Assembly: GCA_019638595.1 (NCBI GenBank)
Contig: JAHBTJ010000006.1
Location: 124,001 to 188,000 of the forward strand
Length of the DNA: 64,000 bases
DNA from: Chitinophagaceae bacterium
GTDB taxonomy: Bacteria > Bacteroidota > Bacteroidia > Chitinophagales > Chitinophagaceae
Direction of reading: 5' to 3'
Shown here: in pieces, positions 35,939-45,215 of the stretch
How positions within the stretch are numbered: position 1 is the first letter of the stretch
How the letters are laid out: each line of letters starts with the position of its first letter
Notes under the pieces: model-generated
The model's database searches: none
What the model was told of the DNA's origin: nothing
The model's input: only the letters and a program-made list of their open reading frames with translations
Translations under genes and position numbers: made by a program

Positions 35939-35953
35939 TTTCTTCTCTTTCTT

Positions 35954-38917
35954 TTATCTTCTATCCTGTTCTTCTCTTTTCTTAATGCTTTCAACTGCTG
36001 CGATTGCTTCATTTAAAAATATTGGTGGTATGTCTTTCAGCTTCATCAGCTTTTCATCATCATCGCTGCTGATATATCCAATCCACTTATTGGGCGCTTT
36101 GGCTTTGTTTACAAAATACAGCCTGCCCAGCTTTTCATCTCCGCCCCATCCATAGCCGGCGCCTACGCCTTCTACCTCCAATACGGCTTCAATCTTTTTT
36201 TCGAAATACAACAGGTTGAATGATTCCAGGTAACCGCCATCGCCTGTTGGTCCTTTATGCCAGCCATATTTTTCCAATACGCCCCGGATAGAGCCTGTGG
36301 CCATATTCGTTCCTTCATATGTATGAATAATGGATCCCGACATATCAAGGCCTGACAGGTCCGGTATCTTTCGATCCAGTTGTGCAAATACGGTTTCAAT
36401 CGCCCTGTCAAAAAATACCTGCTTCCATTGTTGCAGCGCATCCGCGCTCAGTTGTGAGGGATGCACCATGCCGGTCACCGCACTTTCTTCTATTTCATAT
36501 TCATCTTCGGTTGCAGTTAAAAGACCGGTATCATCGCTTACAATAAACGTATCCTGCAGCAGCCCGTCATTGGTATAGGTGCCCCAAAGCAGTTTGGTTG
36601 CATACATAAACATCACCGGGTTCTCCAGGAAAAACTGCTGCCATTGATCTTTTGTCCACCGGCGTTGTATAATAAGATAGTACTCCATCCGCGGTGATTG
36701 CGATTTTACTACATCTCTTACTTCTTTTGCTATATCCTTATATTCATCTTTCAGCTCTTTACCGGCGGCAGCCGGCAGCGATTTCAGCTTTTTATCATCC
36801 TCGTTGAAATAGGCAATTTTGAAATTACTGTCAATGAATGCCCGGTACGGCGCTCCATTTATTTCGAAGTGCTTAAACAATCCCTCAAAACCAAAGTCGG
36901 GAACAATACGGTCGCCCAATTCGTGTATGCTGATGCCCAGCTCTTCCGCAGCCGTTTCGAGCGCCTGCAGTGCAGCCGCGCCTACGTTGGCTTTTTTGGT
37001 ACGGTATTTACGGCTGTACCACTCTACCCATCGCAACGCTTTATCACTGCCCTGTAATGCCAGCGCTCCCACGCCATACTCTGCCATTTTGTAACGGTTC
37101 TCCTCCATCCAGCCATTAATGGTGGTCCGGATCTTATCAACCACCGCATCGTCACCCAGTAAGCCGGCAATTGCCATCAGGTATTTATGCTCGGGCTTAG
37201 CTCCCTTATTTTTATACAATTGAACCAGGTGCAGGGCAAACGGAGCAGCAGCTTCCTTATCCAGCAACTGAAGAACAAAACGGGCTTCTATATCACTTTG
37301 CATGGTTTTCACCCGGCTCATCCTGTACAATAAAAACCGGGTTACCCTTCCCGGTACCTCCCTGCCATTTTGATATCGCAAGGCAGGGAGCTCCTCTTCA
37401 TGCAGCCAGGCTTCTACCGGCTTGTCCAGCTTTCCCCTGCCGGCGGCAGACGCTACCAGGGTTTCAACAAAATCTTCGTCAGCCGATGCAGGCAAACTTT
37501 CAACCACAGACTGCAGCAATACATCCCGTGCATTGTCGTTTGTTTCTGTATTCAGCATTTGCATAATAGCCGCCGCAGTTTTTTCTCCCGGGAAATAACC
37601 AAGGATCAGTGCTGCCGTCTGCCTTGTTTCAGCATTTTTATGATTTAACAGTTGAATGGCTTTATCTTCCGCATCCGGATCGCCCTCTGCGAGCATTGCT
37701 GCCACTTTATTACGAAGTGGTTTTGATTTGTGAGACGTTAGTTCCCACGCAGCATCCATGTGTTGTTTTGCTGTTGCATACTGCTTCAGCAGGTCCAGCA
37801 CGCGCGTATAGTATTCTATGCCGCCGGTTTTGGAAGCAAGTGCGGCCCGGAGCGCAGCAACGGTATGACTGCTTTGATGTCGGCCTATAACTTCAAGGGT
37901 CCCTATTGTTACAAATGCTTTTCCCGATAAAACTTCTCCAAAATAGCCTTCAGCTTTCGTGCGATCTTGTTCATACAGGATGAGCCAGGCGACCGAACTA
38001 AGCGACATATAACTGGCCGGCCATGTATCGTCGTTAGTGCTGAATGAACCCTCCCAGGGGTCCGGCTCCAGCGTATAAAAGTGTTGCAGGTACTCATATG
38101 CCATAGAGCAGGCCAGGGCGGAAAACCGCTTTTTATCTGCCAGGTACAGCCTTATGGCAATGGAAAAATCCGGCGGCAGGTTCTCCTTCTTTCTTATAGA
38201 AGTTTCTAAAACGCCTGTTATAAACCGGATAGCATCATCATCGTTGAGCAGTGCAGGCAGCTCCTTTTTTAACAGTCCATCGGTTTGCCGGGCGCCCCAC
38301 AACAGGTATTTATTGGCTTCTGCAGGATGGTATTTTTTTAAGAGGCCAAATAAGGTGTTGCTCCAGTAGCGGTGATGTTGATTACTGATATGATAAAGTC
38401 TGCCCAGGTGGGTTGCAGGTATTTTTTGTATTGTAGCCGAAAAATATTCCAGCAATTGAGTTTTTGATTTTGAAATGATACTGCCTTCCGCAAATGCATT
38501 ATCGTACTGGTATATGAGGCTCATTAGTACCTCATCATCGGATATGCCGCTTTGTTTTATTTGTGCAACCAGGTATGTAAGATGTTCCTCCGAAGGATGG
38601 CTTAAGAAATACCAGAATAAATGGGAATAATATTGCCCCGACAAATAGGGATAAAAGTCCGGGTGATTCACCACATTCAGGATCAATTGGTCGCCCTGAT
38701 CCGGGTTCAGTGGGTTTTTCAATAGCTTCAATAATCCCGTTAAAGAATATACTGAAAAATCCTGGATCGTATTGCTGAGCGTGCTTGTTGCTCCCGTCAG
38801 GTAATCAATTACAATATTATGATTGGTTAGCTGGGAGGGATTGTAGTTGTTGCCAGGAAAATTTTTCAGGGGATCGTCTCCTATAACGTCCAAAATTTCT
38901 TGTTTAGAAAACAGCAT
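35954..38917 (-). CDS. HEAT-repeat protein with C-terminal DUF4132 domain
   Basis: A 987-residue cytosolic protein, last gene of the six-gene MoxR/VWA operon. Residues ~100-700 are helical repeats (for example AIQLLNHKNAETRQTAALILGYFPGEKTAAAIM) forming an alpha-solenoid. From ~residue 740 onward the sequence (YYLIIQRRWTKDQWQQFFLENP, then FMYATKLLWGTYTND, GLDMSGSIIHTYEG, YFEKKIEAVLEVEGVGAG) fits DUF4132, known from E. coli YehI/MolR-type proteins. It is shorter than YehI. DUF4132 has no proven function; a scaffold or substrate-recognition role for the ATPase-VWA pair is inference. It starts 72 bases after the VWA gene. Confidence 0.82.
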   Translation of the reverse strand: MLFSKQEILDVIGDDPLKNFPGNNYNPSQLTNHNIVIDYLTGATSTLSNTIQDFSVYSLTGLLKLLKNPLNPDQGDQLILNVVNHPDFYPYLSGQYYSHLFWYFLSHPSEEHLTYLVAQIKQSGISDDEVLMSLIYQYDNAFAEGSIISKSKTQLLEYFSATIQKIPATHLGRLYHISNQHHRYWSNTLFGLLKKYHPAEANKYLLWGARQTDGLLKKELPALLNDDDAIRFITGVLETSIRKKENLPPDFSIAIRLYLADKKRFSALACSMAYEYLQHFYTLEPDPWEGSFSTNDDTWPASYMSLSSVAWLILYEQDRTKAEGYFGEVLSGKAFVTIGTLEVIGRHQSSHTVAALRAALASKTGGIEYYTRVLDLLKQYATAKQHMDAAWELTSHKSKPLRNKVAAMLAEGDPDAEDKAIQLLNHKNAETRQTAALILGYFPGEKTAAAIMQMLNTETNDNARDVLLQSVVESLPASADEDFVETLVASAAGRGKLDKPVEAWLHEEELPALRYQNGREVPGRVTRFLLYRMSRVKTMQSDIEARFVLQLLDKEAAAPFALHLVQLYKNKGAKPEHKYLMAIAGLLGDDAVVDKIRTTINGWMEENRYKMAEYGVGALALQGSDKALRWVEWYSRKYRTKKANVGAAALQALETAAEELGISIHELGDRIVPDFGFEGLFKHFEINGAPYRAFIDSNFKIAYFNEDDKKLKSLPAAAGKELKDEYKDIAKEVRDVVKSQSPRMEYYLIIQRRWTKDQWQQFFLENPVMFMYATKLLWGTYTNDGLLQDTFIVSDDTGLLTATEDEYEIEESAVTGMVHPSQLSADALQQWKQVFFDRAIETVFAQLDRKIPDLSGLDMSGSIIHTYEGTNMATGSIRGVLEKYGWHKGPTGDGGYLESFNLLYFEKKIEAVLEVEGVGAGYGWGGDEKLGRLYFVNKAKAPNKWIGYISSDDDEKLMKLKDIPPIFLNEAIAAVESIKKREEQDRR

Positions 38918-38989
38918 GATCGGTTATTTTTATTTCTTCACCTCGCACACAGGCAGCAGTGTGAGAGATCTTGTTACTTTTTTGCTTTA

Positions 38990-40129
38990 TCATTTTTTCA
39001 ATACCATATCTTCCTTAGCAGCCCACATGCCTATATCCTGTTTGCCAAGTGCCGCTGCCATCAGGTCGGGGAACTTATCGGGTGTACAGGCAAATACAGG
39101 GATACCCAGGTTCGATAAAAACTGTGCATTGCCATGATCGTAAGCAGGCGCTCCTTCGTCATTCAGCGCCAGCAACACAACCAACTGAACACCTGCGGCG
39201 GCCAATTCTGTTGCACGTTTACGCATACCCTCCACGCTGCCGCCTTCATATAAATCGGTTATCAATACCAACACTGTATCCGTTGGACGGGTAATGATCT
39301 GTTGGCAATACGTTAATGCCGCATGTATATCTGTTCCGCCTCCCAACTGTACACCAAATAACAATTCAACAGGGTCTGTCAGCTCTTCTGTTAAATCTGC
39401 CACGGCAGTATCAAATACGACCATTTTTGTTTTAATGGCAGGAATAGACGCCATCACCGAGCCAAAAATGCCGGAGTACACAACAGAAGTTCCCATAGAC
39501 CCGCTCTGGTCCAAACATAAAACAACATCTTTTAACGAGCTTCTTTTCCGGCCATACCCGATGCGTGTTTCAGGAATGATGGTTTTATATGCAGGCTGGT
39601 AATGCTTAAGATTCTTGAGAATGGTAGCATGCCAGTTAATTTCATTGTGCCGTGGACGGCGGTTACGGGTGCTTTTGTTCAGGCTTCCGGTAATTGCCTG
39701 TTGTGTTGGCTGCATCAGCTTCCGCATCAGCTCATCTACTACCTTCCGCACCACCTGCCGCGCCGTATCTTTTGTTTTGTCGGGAATTACGTGGCTGAGC
39801 GTCATTAAAGTAGCTACGAGATGTACATCTGCTTCTACATTTTGCAGCATCTCTTTCTCAAGTAACATTTGCGTAAGGTTCAACCTGGTTAATGCGTCCT
39901 TTTGCATAACCTGCACAACCGTGTTGGGAAAAAAGCTCCGTATATCGCCTAACCACCTGCTTACATTGGGCGAGGATGCGCCCAGCCCGCCTTTTCGATC
40001 GCTGTCATACAGCGCGTCCAGCGTGTTGCTTATCTGCAGATCAGTTCCGTTAAGGCCGTATCCCGTACCGTCATTGGCATCACTGCCCAATATCAAACGC
40101 CACTTACGTATATCTTTTTCGTTCGTCAT
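38990..40129 (-). CDS. VWA-domain protein (YehP-like, MoxR partner)
   Basis: A 379-residue cytosolic protein with a von Willebrand A domain in its C-terminal half. The metal site is complete: DQSGSM at residues 207-212, Thr266 in GGGTDIHAA and Asp292 in LITDLYEGG. The N-terminal ~190 residues are helical and basic (RRPRHNEINWHATILKNLKHYQP), the arrangement of CoxE/YehP-type VWA proteins that pair with MoxR ATPases. Such pairs are thought to act as metal-insertion or complex-remodelling chaperones. No signal peptide or membrane helix. It follows the DUF5682 gene by 28 bases. Its length matches E. coli YehP as I recall it. Confidence 0.9.
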   Translation of the reverse strand: MTNEKDIRKWRLILGSDANDGTGYGLNGTDLQISNTLDALYDSDRKGGLGASSPNVSRWLGDIRSFFPNTVVQVMQKDALTRLNLTQMLLEKEMLQNVEADVHLVATLMTLSHVIPDKTKDTARQVVRKVVDELMRKLMQPTQQAITGSLNKSTRNRRPRHNEINWHATILKNLKHYQPAYKTIIPETRIGYGRKRSSLKDVVLCLDQSGSMGTSVVYSGIFGSVMASIPAIKTKMVVFDTAVADLTEELTDPVELLFGVQLGGGTDIHAALTYCQQIITRPTDTVLVLITDLYEGGSVEGMRKRATELAAAGVQLVVLLALNDEGAPAYDHGNAQFLSNLGIPVFACTPDKFPDLMAAALGKQDIGMWAAKEDMVLKK

Positions 40130-40157
40130 CTTTAAAGCGCATTATTGTTTTTAGATG

Positions 40158-42539
40158 CTAGATGTTCGCTCTCCCATATCCAAACAGCTCCATTATTACC
40201 GGAATGCTTTGTGCAGCTCTCTTTTCATCAAATGCGGTGGTTTCCTTCCTGCTCACCAATACGCCGCCTCCCTTTGCTTTTTCACCGATCTTTCGCCGCT
40301 CTGCCGCTGTAAAATTTGAAAAGGTCCGGCGCAGCAAAGGCAATACATGCATGAAATTTTCATCGTCCAAATGCTGCACCCAATTATTGATCACGGCCCA
40401 CAGGTCGTTATCCACCAATAGTAAAGTACCGCTCCCTTTTAAAAAGCCTTCCAGCCAGGAAGCGGCAACCGCGGGGCTTACCGCCGGTGACATAGCGAAA
40501 TAAAAGGCACGCAGCAGCGCATCGCCCTCTAATATTTTATAGTCGCTCAGCAAGCGGGTAGCATATCCCGCAAGTACCGGCGCCGCCTGTGCATTTCCCG
40601 ATATGGCATGTAATGTTTGCTGCCATTCAGCAAGTATATCCTGTATTTGCAGCACATTTACCGCATCATTCATTTTGTAAAACAATTCCAGCAGCTGTGC
40701 CGCGGCATCTTCATTTACGGACGTACATGCCGCCGGTAAGCTCACGCAGATCCTGCTGATCATGCTTTCCAGTATTCCTGCTACCAGTGCGGCATCGGTT
40801 TTGCGCACATTACCATAACGGCTAACCGAAACCAGGCTGGGAATTACTTCCATTAATTGTATTACATCGCCTGTGGCAGCGGAAAGATTATTGACCTGTT
40901 GTATCAATACATCCACTGCCCGGGGTAATTTGGCCGACAGGGTTTGCTCCAGCAATTCACATACATGCCTCAGGCCGGTGGCATTACCTGCCTGGTCAAT
41001 AATAAACTTCGAAGCCGCTTCTTCCACTGTATTTCCCCAATTGCCTTTGTCAATGATATCAATAGAAAATTCAGGGTTCCATTGCAGGCGCCACAGCTCT
41101 TTAAAAGTGCCTTTGCCTCCAATATCCTGTTTGTTCCCCCATTGTATCTGAAGCAACTGCAGGCGATGCAGCAACACGCTTCGTTGCAGATCGGTGTCTT
41201 TTCTCAGATCCAATGTATAGTCTTTCCAGTCGGCAGAGGCAGGCAAGCGCAGTTTTTTCTGCAGCTTGTCAATATCCAGTTGCAGCGGCGGGCGGGGAAT
41301 ATCAGCAGGCACTTCCCCGATGGCATTGCTTACGATCAACCGGTCGTGCACCAGGCTCATCAGGATATTTTCTCCATTGCATAATACGCTCAAAACAGCT
41401 TCATTCAGCTCTTCCAGGCCTGCTTTGGGCAAAGCCCGGAGTGCCGCCAGCGATTCAGCCAGCCTCACCGCTTCCACCACATGTGCTACGGAGGTATCCA
41501 TATTATTTTCCCTGAACAGTCGGGCAACCTTTGCCATCCATCTTGTACCGTCATCTTCGGGATATTTCCATATATGACGGTACCAGCCCGGTGATGCAAT
41601 GCCGGCACCGTAGCCGCTGTAAAAGCTTAGGCGTCTATACGTCCACGGTATCCAGGTACATTCCACCTTTACTTTGGGTAAGCCTTTCAGCAGATCATTA
41701 TCTTCCTTTGCTTTTGGCATATCCGCCAGTGCAGGTGCATGCCACGCACCGCAAACCACTGCAATGTTCCGGAACATTTCCTTCTCTGCCTGGCGAATGG
41801 TCTTTCGCATATGCGCTTCCCGCAACCGTTCCATACGGTCGTCTTTTCGGGGAAAAGCTTCCCGCAATGTTTTCATTGATTCCATCACTGCTTCAAATAC
41901 AGCTTCATCATTCATCCGGTGCTCAAACATATGTTCCCACCATTTCTCACCATCAGCATAACCCGCTGCCTTTGCCAGGTGGCTAATCGGGTCAGTATAT
42001 AAACTTACTTCCGCATCCTCCTCAATTGCCGCATCTCCCGCATCATTATTATGTAACCACCGCCGGGAATGCTTCCCCAACTGCATGGGCGACGCTCCGT
42101 TCGACTGGATATCGCTATTCGGCGATCTTCCGTTATTTAATATCTCTTTAGCGCCCGTATGATCATCTGCCCCTGCTGCTTTTGCTGCAGCCTCTTCCGC
42201 TTCTTTCCGTTTTTCTTCCTCAATGGCAAACTGGTGACATGCGGGAAGATCCATAAACCTGACAGGAATTTTATTTTTACGGGCATATAATATGGCCTGC
42301 CACTCCGGCGAAAATTCCGCGAAAGGGTAGAAAGATGAGTGTTTTGGATTATCAGGCTGATAACATAAGATCGCCACCGGGGGCTTTAACGCTTTGTGAT
42401 TCGCCCATTGCAAAATCTCATCTGCCTCCGGCGGACCTTCCACCAGCACCATATCAGGCCTGGTTTGTTCAAGGAATGCTTTCACGTTTTTCGCAGAGCC
42501 CGGCCCGTGATGCCGTATACCTAAAATGTTAACAGGCAT
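40158..42539 (-). CDS. DUF5682 protein with TraB/TIKI-like hydrolase motifs (YehM-like)
   Basis: A 793-residue cytosolic protein. The N-terminal ~270 residues contain ILGIRHHGPGSA (6-16), VLVEGPPEADE (31-41), REAHMRKTIR (240-249) and VVCGAWHAPAL (261-271). The order G-x-x-H, E-G, R-x-x-H/M, G-A-x-H is that of the TraB/PrgY/TIKI/EreA/ChaN superfamily, whose members are metal-dependent hydrolases or proteases. The remaining ~500 residues are helical and unrecognised. A Ser/Asn/Gly-rich stretch (130-166) interrupts the N-terminal domain. The family assignment to DUF5682 is from length, context and these motifs; enzymatic activity is inference. Third from the 3' end of the operon. Confidence 0.82.
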   Translation of the reverse strand: MPVNILGIRHHGPGSAKNVKAFLEQTRPDMVLVEGPPEADEILQWANHKALKPPVAILCYQPDNPKHSSFYPFAEFSPEWQAILYARKNKIPVRFMDLPACHQFAIEEEKRKEAEEAAAKAAGADDHTGAKEILNNGRSPNSDIQSNGASPMQLGKHSRRWLHNNDAGDAAIEEDAEVSLYTDPISHLAKAAGYADGEKWWEHMFEHRMNDEAVFEAVMESMKTLREAFPRKDDRMERLREAHMRKTIRQAEKEMFRNIAVVCGAWHAPALADMPKAKEDNDLLKGLPKVKVECTWIPWTYRRLSFYSGYGAGIASPGWYRHIWKYPEDDGTRWMAKVARLFRENNMDTSVAHVVEAVRLAESLAALRALPKAGLEELNEAVLSVLCNGENILMSLVHDRLIVSNAIGEVPADIPRPPLQLDIDKLQKKLRLPASADWKDYTLDLRKDTDLQRSVLLHRLQLLQIQWGNKQDIGGKGTFKELWRLQWNPEFSIDIIDKGNWGNTVEEAASKFIIDQAGNATGLRHVCELLEQTLSAKLPRAVDVLIQQVNNLSAATGDVIQLMEVIPSLVSVSRYGNVRKTDAALVAGILESMISRICVSLPAACTSVNEDAAAQLLELFYKMNDAVNVLQIQDILAEWQQTLHAISGNAQAAPVLAGYATRLLSDYKILEGDALLRAFYFAMSPAVSPAVAASWLEGFLKGSGTLLLVDNDLWAVINNWVQHLDDENFMHVLPLLRRTFSNFTAAERRKIGEKAKGGGVLVSRKETTAFDEKRAAQSIPVIMELFGYGRANI

Positions 42540-42592
42540 GGGTAATTAATTTAATCGGTAGCAATTGAAAGGCGGCATATACATACTTTTTG

Positions 42593-43672
42593 TTAATCTA
42601 AATCCCTGCATGCCCTGTATATATCTTTCCATTCTTCCCGGGGTTTTACCACGGTTTCGAGGTACTCTTTCCATACAATCTTATCCTGCACCGGGTCTTT
42701 TACTACCGCGCCTAAAATGCCGGCAGCAAGATCATTGGCTTTCAATTGCCCATCGCCGAAATATGCTGCCATTGCCATTCCATTGTTCACAACAGAAATC
42801 GCTTCGGCCGTGCTGAGGGTGCCGCTGGGTGATTTTATTTTTGTTTTCCCGTCCAGCGATGCGCCGTTGCGCAGCTCCCGGAAAATGGTAACAATGCGTT
42901 TGATCTCCTGTAATGCCGGCGGTTCGGCAGGCAGCTCCATTACTTTTTCAAAACTCTCTACCCTGCGCCGGACAATGTCTATCTCTTCTTCCATAGAATC
43001 AGGTACCGGGAGTATCACGGTATTAAACCTCCTTTTTAATGCACTCGATAGTTCATTCACCCCTTTATCCCTGTTATTGGCAGTGGCAATCACGTTAAAG
43101 CCCCTTACGGCCTGCACTTCCGTATTCAGCTCGGGTACCGGCAATGTTTTCTCTGAAAGAATAGTGATCAGCGTATCCTGCACATCGGCGCCGATACGCG
43201 TAAGCTCTTCAATACGGGCAATCTTACCATCCTTCATGGCACGCATTACGGGTGTTTCCACCAGCGCTTTTTCCGAAGGACCTTCGGCTAGCAGCCGGGC
43301 ATAATTCCATCCGTAACGAATGGCTTCTTCACCCGTACCCGCCGTGCCCTGTACGATCATGGTGGAATCGCCGCTGATGGCAGCAGCCAGGTGCTCGCTC
43401 ACCCAGCTCTTGGCGGTGCCCGGTAATCCATACAGCAATAATGCGCGATCGGTAGTGAGCGTTGCCACTGCTATTTCCATCAATCGTTTGTTGCCAATAT
43501 ATTTGGGCGATACCTCAAATCCATTGTTCAATTTTCCACCGGTTAAATACATTACTACCGATTGAGGCGACAGCTTCCAGTTAGCAGGTTTTTTGTTGCT
43601 GTCATTTTTTTGCAGCTCTTCCAGTTCCTGTGCAAATAGCTGCTCGGCATGTTGGCGTAATACTGTTGACAT
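42593..43672 (-). CDS. MoxR-type AAA+ ATPase (YehL-like)
   Basis: A 359-residue ATPase. Walker A is GLPGTAKS at residues 82-89. The Walker B region reads KIARIEELTR, with Glu-Glu in place of the usual Asp-Glu, then sensor 1 IATANNRDKG and the arginine-finger region ALKRRFN. These and the length fit the YehL subgroup of the MoxR clade. MoxR ATPases form hexamers and work with VWA proteins to mature or remodel target complexes. It begins 10 bases after the DUF5691 gene, pointing to tight coupling. The target is unknown; no methanol-dehydrogenase or CO-dehydrogenase genes lie nearby. Confidence 0.92.
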   Translation of the reverse strand: MSTVLRQHAEQLFAQELEELQKNDSNKKPANWKLSPQSVVMYLTGGKLNNGFEVSPKYIGNKRLMEIAVATLTTDRALLLYGLPGTAKSWVSEHLAAAISGDSTMIVQGTAGTGEEAIRYGWNYARLLAEGPSEKALVETPVMRAMKDGKIARIEELTRIGADVQDTLITILSEKTLPVPELNTEVQAVRGFNVIATANNRDKGVNELSSALKRRFNTVILPVPDSMEEEIDIVRRRVESFEKVMELPAEPPALQEIKRIVTIFRELRNGASLDGKTKIKSPSGTLSTAEAISVVNNGMAMAAYFGDGQLKANDLAAGILGAVVKDPVQDKIVWKEYLETVVKPREEWKDIYRACRDLD

Positions 43673-43682
43673 AGATATCTGT

Positions 43683-45164
43683 TTACTGATTGAAATATTG
43701 TATTGTCTGATCTTTTAGCTGAATAAGCTTGGTTATATAGGCGCTCATGCTGTTCCAGTGATCCTTGTGGTATTCCTGTTCAGGACTTACCTGGTGTAGT
43801 ATGGTTGTAGCCTGTACGGGCAACAGGTGAATGATGCTGCTGTAAAAGGAACGGTTGTACTGGTAAGTGTTTTTTGCAGTATGGTTAAAAATTTCTTTTG
43901 TGAGCGCTGCCGTCCATTCATTTGAAAACCGGAGGGCATACTGCACAATGCTATCCGGAAATTGCTGCATGTATTGCAGGCAACCGGCTTCCTGCTCCGC
44001 GGGAGGAAGCAGCGGTATAATATCTATATAAAATACCTTGCTATGCTGTGCAAACGCTTTTGCCCATTCAACATCTTTAAACCGTACGATGGCATTTACC
44101 AGTGCCGGTATTAATTTTTTACCGGTTTCATGTGCCTGGAAGTATTCAATTACCTGTTGTTTGCTTACCTGCAGATGGATTTCCCAAAAAGCAGGGGGTG
44201 TATGCTCTGCCAGTTGAAACAAAATAAACGCATCATCTGTAAGCTCTTTATTATTGCTGAGCTTGTCAATGCCTGTTTTGTAAATACTTTCATCCGGTAT
44301 TGTTAAGTGAAATTCCGGTTGTATGGTATTGCTGAGCCCCAGTAATTTTTTTTGCTGCTTAAGGCTAACCGATTGCTGCAATGCCTGTTGGTACTGCTGT
44401 ACAACAGCAGATCCCGGTATTGATTTTAAAAGGGATAAAGCTGTTTCCTTTACTTTTTTACTCTTATCGTTTACCAATCCTTCCAGGAAAGCGATATCAG
44501 CATCGTTGACCGTTTCATATAACAGCTCCAGGAATGACTGGCGGGTGGCAGCGTCCTCCTGCTGCCAGGTTTGCTGCAGCCATTGCAGACCCAACGCGGG
44601 ATCGTTCCTGCGGACCTGTTGCAATGCCATCTTACGCTGGTCGGTCGTGCCGGTTTGCCAAAGCTCTTCTTCGGTGCCGGTATTACCAAAGTTCCAGTGC
44701 GGGTTGAACACGGCCAGCCAGGCGCCACGTTTGCCCGTGCAGCAACTGATAAGGGGTTGTAATTTTTTGTGCTGTTCGCCTACGGTTAATAACAGCGGTA
44801 CAAACGGCGGCGCAACTATTTGTTGATACTTATTGCAATGGGTAAGCCAAAGCTGAAGCAAAGGAATATTTTCTTCACTTACAATATCCTGCAGTACCTG
44901 CATGCTTTTCCTGCTGCAGTATTTTTTTTCTTCAGATGGCGCCGGCGCCATGCTGATTTCCCTGTTGAGCGCCGCCGCGCCACTTTGACGATAATTGAAT
45001 GCTAATGACGCTGCCTGCAGGAATTTCTCTTCTTTATCGAGCAAGCCATTCTCCTGTATAACATTAAAGGCAGGCAATAATACATCGTTCACTTCCCGCT
45101 CGCTGATGTTTTTTTTATCCGTTCCCAGTATAGCCGCATGAATAACAGTATTCCAGAGTTCCAT
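43683..45164 (-). CDS. DUF5691-family alpha-helical protein
   Basis: A 493-residue cytosolic protein. It begins MELWNTVIHAAILGTDKK, the typical opening of DUF5691, and is almost entirely alpha-helical with HEAT-like segments (LQWLQQTWQQEDAATRQSFLEL; KKVKETALSLLKSIPGSAVV). A high Gln content and no catalytic motif argue for a scaffold. It lies between the SWIM and MoxR genes (51 and 10 base gaps), so it is part of the same machine. I know of no function for this family. In the E. coli yeh set I do not recall a separate homologue. Confidence 0.8.
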   Translation of the reverse strand: MELWNTVIHAAILGTDKKNISEREVNDVLLPAFNVIQENGLLDKEEKFLQAASLAFNYRQSGAAALNREISMAPAPSEEKKYCSRKSMQVLQDIVSEENIPLLQLWLTHCNKYQQIVAPPFVPLLLTVGEQHKKLQPLISCCTGKRGAWLAVFNPHWNFGNTGTEEELWQTGTTDQRKMALQQVRRNDPALGLQWLQQTWQQEDAATRQSFLELLYETVNDADIAFLEGLVNDKSKKVKETALSLLKSIPGSAVVQQYQQALQQSVSLKQQKKLLGLSNTIQPEFHLTIPDESIYKTGIDKLSNNKELTDDAFILFQLAEHTPPAFWEIHLQVSKQQVIEYFQAHETGKKLIPALVNAIVRFKDVEWAKAFAQHSKVFYIDIIPLLPPAEQEAGCLQYMQQFPDSIVQYALRFSNEWTAALTKEIFNHTAKNTYQYNRSFYSSIIHLLPVQATTILHQVSPEQEYHKDHWNSMSAYITKLIQLKDQTIQYFNQ

Positions 45165-45215
45165 TCGTATCGTTTCTGCTATTGAATCTTTAATAAGTAT
45201 GACTAATTTGCCGGG

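Noticed and set aside
38990-43672. MoxR/VWA genes considered as methanol-dehydrogenase maturation
   Set aside because: No dehydrogenase, PQQ or cytochrome genes are nearby, and the subfamily features and partners match the yeh-type set.
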